From Amphibalanus amphitrite (taxonomy: Eukaryota; Arthropoda; Thecostraca; Balanomorpha; Balanidae): 64,000 nt of DNA. Of the stretch, positions 58,746 through 64,000 are shown piece by piece (the first letter of the stretch is position 1; each line of letters starts with the position of its first letter). A program made the position numbers and the translations under genes. The notes below the pieces were generated by a model that ran no database searches, was not told where the DNA came from, and worked only from the letters and a program-made list of their open reading frames with translations. The stretch lies in contig NW_024881860.1 of assembly GCF_019059575.1 (NCBI RefSeq), positions 536,782 through 600,781 on the forward strand. Reading direction: 5' to 3'.

Positions 58746-61700
58746 GCTGGCGGCGCTGGCCGCGGTACCCACCGCCGCCAAGTGGGAGCCGCCGCCGCCG
58801 CGCTTCACGTGTCCGCAGCGCGCCATCCTGCACTACCCGTGCGTGTGCACGGCCGGCGGCGACCTGGGCATCCACCTGCGCTGCGACAACTCCAACCTGG
58901 CGCAGCTGTCGGCCGCGCTGCGCAACGTGCGCGTGCCGCTCGACTCGCTGACACTCTCCCGCTGCAGCATCAGCCGGCTGCACGGCAGTCTCTTCCACTC
59001 GGTGTCGGCACGATCGCTGCACATCGAGCACACGCCGATACGGACCATCGGCGCCGACACTTTCCTGGGCATCAACAACACGCTGCTCAACCTGACCATG
59101 TGGGACACGAGGCTGACAGAGGTGCCCGTGGAGGCGCTCTCCGTGCTGACCAACACGTCTGTTCTGGAGATCGTCGGATCGGACATCACCTACATCCCCG
59201 AGGACGCCTTCAAGGATATGGTCAAGCTGACCGACCTGACGCTGAGAAAGTCACAGATCAGCTCCTTCCACCAGAAGGCCTTCGCTGGACTGCGGAGACT
59301 GAAGAAAATATCGCTGGCGTATAACAATCTAACTTCGGTGCCGCCAAACGCGTTCAAATTCAATTTACGACTCAACAATCTGGATCTTGCCTACAACAAT
59401 TTCAACAAGCTCAACTCGAAATTCTTCAGGGACATCCGTCAAATGATTTGGTGCAACATGTCAAATAACGCCATCACGGATATGGGAAGGGCGACCTTCT
59501 CAAGGAACGGAGCCCTGGGTTATCTGGACATGAGTCACAACAAAATCCCGAAGATCGACTCAAATGAGTTCAGAACAATGCGCTCCATGCGTCGTTTGTT
59601 CTTCAACGACAACAACATTAAACGCATCGGCAGAGGCGCATTCAAAGTACTGAACAAAGTCGGAACCATAGACATCGCACGCAACCACATCAAGAAGATC
59701 GATTATCAAATGTTCTGGGAGCTAGAGTACCTCGAGATCCTCAATGCTCAAGAGAATGAGATCACTGAGATTGAAAAGAACACATTTAAGGATTTGTACC
59801 TCACCACGGTGAACATTAGCCACAACCAACTGTCTCAGATTGCCGACGACGCCTTCATCAACTGCAACAACATGACGTTCCTGGACCTGAGTCACAACAA
59901 CCTGACCGAACTGAACGAAAAGGCATTCGACGACAACTCCGACCTCACCGAGCTGCGGCTCGAGTTCAACTACCTGACCAACATGTCCGCCCCGTTCGAC
60001 AAGTTCAAACTCATCAGGGTCCTCAACATGTCCTACAACAGTATCGTGGAGATCCCGAAGCGGACGTTCCCCGATTTGTACGAGCTGCACACGATCGACG
60101 TGAGCCACAACCAGATCGCCAAGATCGGCGGCGGCGTGTTTACGACGCTGTTCTCGCTGCGCCACCTCGACCTCAGCCACAACATGCTGGAGGAGCTGCG
60201 GGCCTCCTCGATCGGCACCATGCCCTCACTACTGGACGTCAACCTCAGCCACAACCGGCTGCGCACCACCACCCGCAGCGCGTTCCAGGGCCTCAGCTCG
60301 CTCCGGGAGCTCCGGCTCGACCACAACCACCTGGAGAGCGTGGTCGGCATCCCGCAGTCGCTGTCCGTGCTGTACCTGTCCCACAACCGGATCACGTCCA
60401 TCCGGCCGGGACGCAGCTGGCCCACCATGAACTCTTTGATCGAGCTGGACCTCGACAGCAACCTGCTGGCCGACAACCTGGAGGGCGGGGCGTTCGAGAA
60501 CCTCCGCACCGTCCGGCTGCTGCACCTGCGCAACAACTCCATGACTCTGCCGCCCTGGCAGGCGCTGTCCGACATGACCACGCTGCAGCACCTATACCTG
60601 GACGACAACCGGATCACGACCATGGGTCGCGGCGCGCTCGGCAAGCTGCTGGTGCTGTTCGAGCTGACGATGCGCCGGAACGGACTGCGCGACGTGGCTC
60701 AGCGCGCCTTCGAGGGCAACGCGCAGCTCATCAACCTCACCCTGGCCGAGAACGACATCGAGTTCATCCCCAACGAGGCGTTCAAAGGTGAGCCATGCCA
60801 ATAAAAGAGCATTGAGAGAACGGGCAAGGACAGACATTTGCATCAGGACAATGAGCGTTAAAATGCAGCCCGACTGATGGAACATCGTAAAGCCAATGCA
60901 TGTCCGCAAAATGTACCAGATTATCGACGCCAACATTGATATAAATTCGCTTCATTTTGGCTACTCATATTTGCTTAAACCTTTTTCAGACCAAATACAT
61001 TTTTTGTCATCACCAGAATACCAATAAACTCAATATCATATAATACATTTCGATACGTGCATCCATTCCTATCACATCTAAGCCTCGTATAGTTACTGCC
61101 GAGCCCAATCACTGACTTCTTATGCCCCGGTGTTTTCCGACAGGTCTGGTGGCTCTGAACAAGATCGACCTGTCCCACAACCGACTGTCGGTGATGAACA
61201 ACCAGACACACGGCCTGTTCGACGACTGCCTCTCGCTGAGAAAGGTAAGACTGCCTGGTTCGCCGAGCTGGCAGGCAGAGAAGAGAAAAGCTTGCGATGA
61301 TGTAGTGCTCGCCTATGTGCTAACTGCTAACTATGCCTCGATGCGCTGATGTAAGGATTGCTTTAGCGGGTGCAAGTTTTATCGAGTGTTACTCTTATCC
61401 ACGCCAAGTCTCGCAACTATTTGGCATGCATTCTCCTAATACAAAATTAGTACGACTTGCTCAGTGTATAATGTATAGCCTGCCATTTATGACTGAAAAC
61501 CTATCAAAGTGGCCCAATGACCCAACGACACGACACATTTTCGCCGCTGTTGCAGGTGAACTTGTCGCACAACCACGTCTCCCAGATCCACGTGAAGACG
61601 TTCCCCTACAGCAAGTGGATCCCCTACCGACTCGAGGAGCTCGACCTCTCCTCCAACAAGCTGGCCGTCATCGGCAGGGACTTCAGCACCGGCCTCAAGG

Positions 61701-63782
61701 ACCTGAAGAAGCTGAACCTAGCCAACAACTCGCTCATCGAGACCAGACAATGTGAGCATACTCTAAGAATTATGTCCGAAGGATATAATTTGAATAATTT
61801 TTAGAGGAAAGTAATGAGGCATGATGTGCGTCCGCCCGCTTTTGCCAAATCGAAAGATAATAGTTATTCGCCTCATTTGTTTCATACCAAAACTAAAACC
61901 ATAGGTAAACCTGAGTTTGTGTCCATAAAATACGTCTAAAGGAACTGAAGACCTTCAATCTTCAATGAATAGAACGGTGTAGAAAACTCGATCTGGGGTT
62001 TCTTTTCACACAATGCGCCATCCCGTGACGTCACCACTCACCAGCATACCAACTGTCCGATGTTCCGCAGACGTGCTGGGCAATCTGACCAAGCTGGAGG
62101 AGCTGGACCTGTCGCACAACCAGCTGGCCCACTTCCCGGAGAACTCCATCGGACCCAATGTGAGTGGCGGTGTTCATTTACGATCCAAGCACGCATTGGG
62201 AGCGGTACATGGCATCAGTGAGTGCCTTCCGGGATAAATTCGGCTATTAAACGGTGATAGGTATTTTCAACCGACATGGTAAGGTTGTATGTTTTGTACT
62301 GTAGAAAAAAGCGACATCATGCAATGAAGGAGGAACTTTGGGTGATGATTTGTGAAGAATCGTTATGAATTATTGGTAATTCGCCGGGGTTGCCAACATA
62401 TGTTTACATTTTCTATGTAAGCAACTATTCCGTAGTGTAGATCGCCCAACAATTCCTTCGCGCCTGCAGCCCAAGATGCTGAAGCTGAAGCTGAACGACA
62501 ACTTCCTGATCACGCTGCCGGTGGAGGCGATGTCGGAGATGGTGAACCTGACGCTGCTGGACGTCTCCAACAACCGGGTGCGCCGCTTCTACGACCAGCT
62601 GATGCCCTGGATCGAGAACGGAACGCAGGTCCTCTACCAAGGTAAACGAACGCCAGAATGGCAGTCAACTGTTCCACCATGGAGCGCCGGAGCCATCAGT
62701 CTTTCAGTATACTAATGAGAAAACTGAGCAGACAGAATTGTCCGCTTCATCTATGCGAGTGCAGTCATGCTACATCATCCCGACGTCATGTACCGTGTCC
62801 GTCACATTCTAACGTGTTCCAGTGTGTTCCTCACCAAGGTAACAGCGCTAACAAGGTTTACCACACCTCCCGAAATTACCTGCGCATTCCCTAACTACCC
62901 CTTCTTCAGCTAACCAGCTCGTTACAAAATTATCCCGTCCATCCTATCGCGCAGGTAACCAGCTGCGGTGCGACTGCGCGCTGCGCCGCCTCCGCTCCTG
63001 GATGGACGACCGGACGGCCGAGCCCGACTCACCGTGGGCCTCTGTCGCTTGCGAGACGCCGGCCGAGATGCGCGGTCAGATCGTCACCGAGCTGGACGTG
63101 GCGGCTCTGACCTGCATCGGACCCGAACAGGACGCCAGCGTGTACCAGGAGAAACCGGACATCGTGTTCCGCAGCGTGGACGGGTGAGAGATCGACTGTC
63201 GACAGGGAACGGGAATGGGTGTGAGACGGGGTGAGCGACATACAGCGAAGAAGAAATACGAGTATGTGCAGGAGCAGTTGTTGAAGATCAATGGGCTGAA
63301 TCTTAGCCGGGATAGTAAATTATAAATTGTTATATTGCAAAAGTGTTTTCACTTACTAAACTTCTCAGAAAGGAACATGTCGTCGCTACGTCCCTCCAAA
63401 CGGCTCGCCTCTCAAGCCCGTCATCTCACAACCCTTACGTTCCACCGACAGGGAGGAGGACGGTGCGCTGCGGCTCTCATGGTACGTCAACACCCGCGAG
63501 GACGTCGGCGACTTCGTCATCCTGGCGCGGGCGCTGAACGAGACGCGTCCGAGCGCCACCGAGGCGGTATCCTACACGGAGCGCACAGCGCGCCTGGCGC
63601 CGCTGCTCGCCGGCCAAAAGTACCTGGTGTGTGTGCGCGCGCTGACCTCCGGCGGCGAGCTGAGGCCCCACAGGGACGGTCAGTGTCGCACCGTGTCACC
63701 GGCGGCACCAGTGGCCGCCGCACCCCCGCTCCTGGTGCTGGTGATAGTGGCACTGGTGTCACTACGGCTGGTGGACCAGTGA
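58717..63782 (+). CDS. atk: Artichoke-like leucine-rich-repeat extracellular protein (1062 residues, seven exons)
   Basis: Exons 58,717-60,787; 61,144-61,244; 61,556-61,751; 62,071-62,159; 62,470-62,641; 62,955-63,183; 63,452-63,782 join in phase (3189 bases). Residues 1-21 form a signal peptide (CLAALLLAALAAVPTAA). A Cys-rich cap follows (FTCPQR...YPCVCTAGG...LRCDN), then about 30 LRRs (LDLSHNNLTELNEKAF-type) to about residue 870. An LRRCT follows (GNQLRCDCALRRLRSW...VACETPAEM...LTCIG, about 877-936), then a fibronectin-III-like region (LRLSWYVNTRED...YLVCVRAL), and a short hydrophobic C terminus (PPLLVLVIVALVSLRLVDQ) suggesting a GPI anchor. The order, the IWCNMSNNAITDMGRATF segment and the C-terminal domain fit insect protein artichoke; chaoptin is the main alternative. 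Known role of artichoke: matrix of ciliated sense organs. The 58,717 ATG is preferred over the in-frame 58,648 one because it begins the signal peptide directly. Confidence 0.88.
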
Positions 63783-64000
63783 GGGGAAAGCGACGGAGGA
63801 GGGTCGCGGCCCTGTCTCATGCAGAGGATCGGTGGAAGTCAAATACCGATCGGCGAACGCAGGTATCGGGGAGCGGAGCTTGCTCGGCGACAGAGGACGA
63901 TGATGGAGATGCATCTAGTCCAAAGATGGATATGAAGATGTGGTCGACATTACATTACAGCGATGATCAAGCGAACATGATCCCTGAATGATCCGCACAA

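Overview
The window is eukaryotic nuclear DNA, most probably from an arthropod and plausibly a crustacean. Genes are split by introns with GT/AG borders, coding exons are GC-rich, and long AT-richer introns are full of transposon remnants. The gene set is also arthropod: a SIFamide neuropeptide precursor, an artichoke-type leucine-rich-repeat protein and a cuticlin-like ZP-domain protein. The species cannot be named from sequence alone.

Layout. 1-813 (+) holds the last two coding exons of a Gly/Tyr-rich protein. About 6.98-13.7 kb (+) is the SIFamide gene, with a TATA box, a candidate leader exon and two coding exons encoding GYRKPTFNGSIF followed by Gly-Lys-Arg. 20,380-34,825 (+) is a three-exon gene for an 82-residue secreted, neuropeptide-like precursor with a 14-kb first intron. 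37,661-53,783 (-) is a complete eight-exon ZP-domain gene (377 residues: signal peptide, eight ZP cysteines, polybasic cleavage site, hydrophobic tail). 58,717-63,782 (+) is a complete seven-exon artichoke-like gene (1062 residues). For the four genes with a visible start, I assembled the exons by hand; exon phases agree at every junction and total coding length is a multiple of three.

The rest is mostly mobile DNA: a nearly perfect 1.74-kb palindrome made of two half copies of a Tc1-like element, several TTAA-flanked elements whose ends carry long G-tract/C-tract hairpins and whose bodies carry arrays of AGGTCA, and several TA-flanked or inverted-repeat elements. One TTAA element sits inside another, and a related copy elsewhere in the window preserves the unoccupied site.

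The most unusual pattern is that minisatellites repeatedly sit exactly on exon-intron borders. At five borders in three genes, the edge of an exon together with its splice site is copied in tandem into the adjacent intron or leader. The genes look like independent secreted or cell-surface products (signalling peptides, apical matrix, sensory-organ matrix); nothing in the sequence shows a shared operon-like unit.
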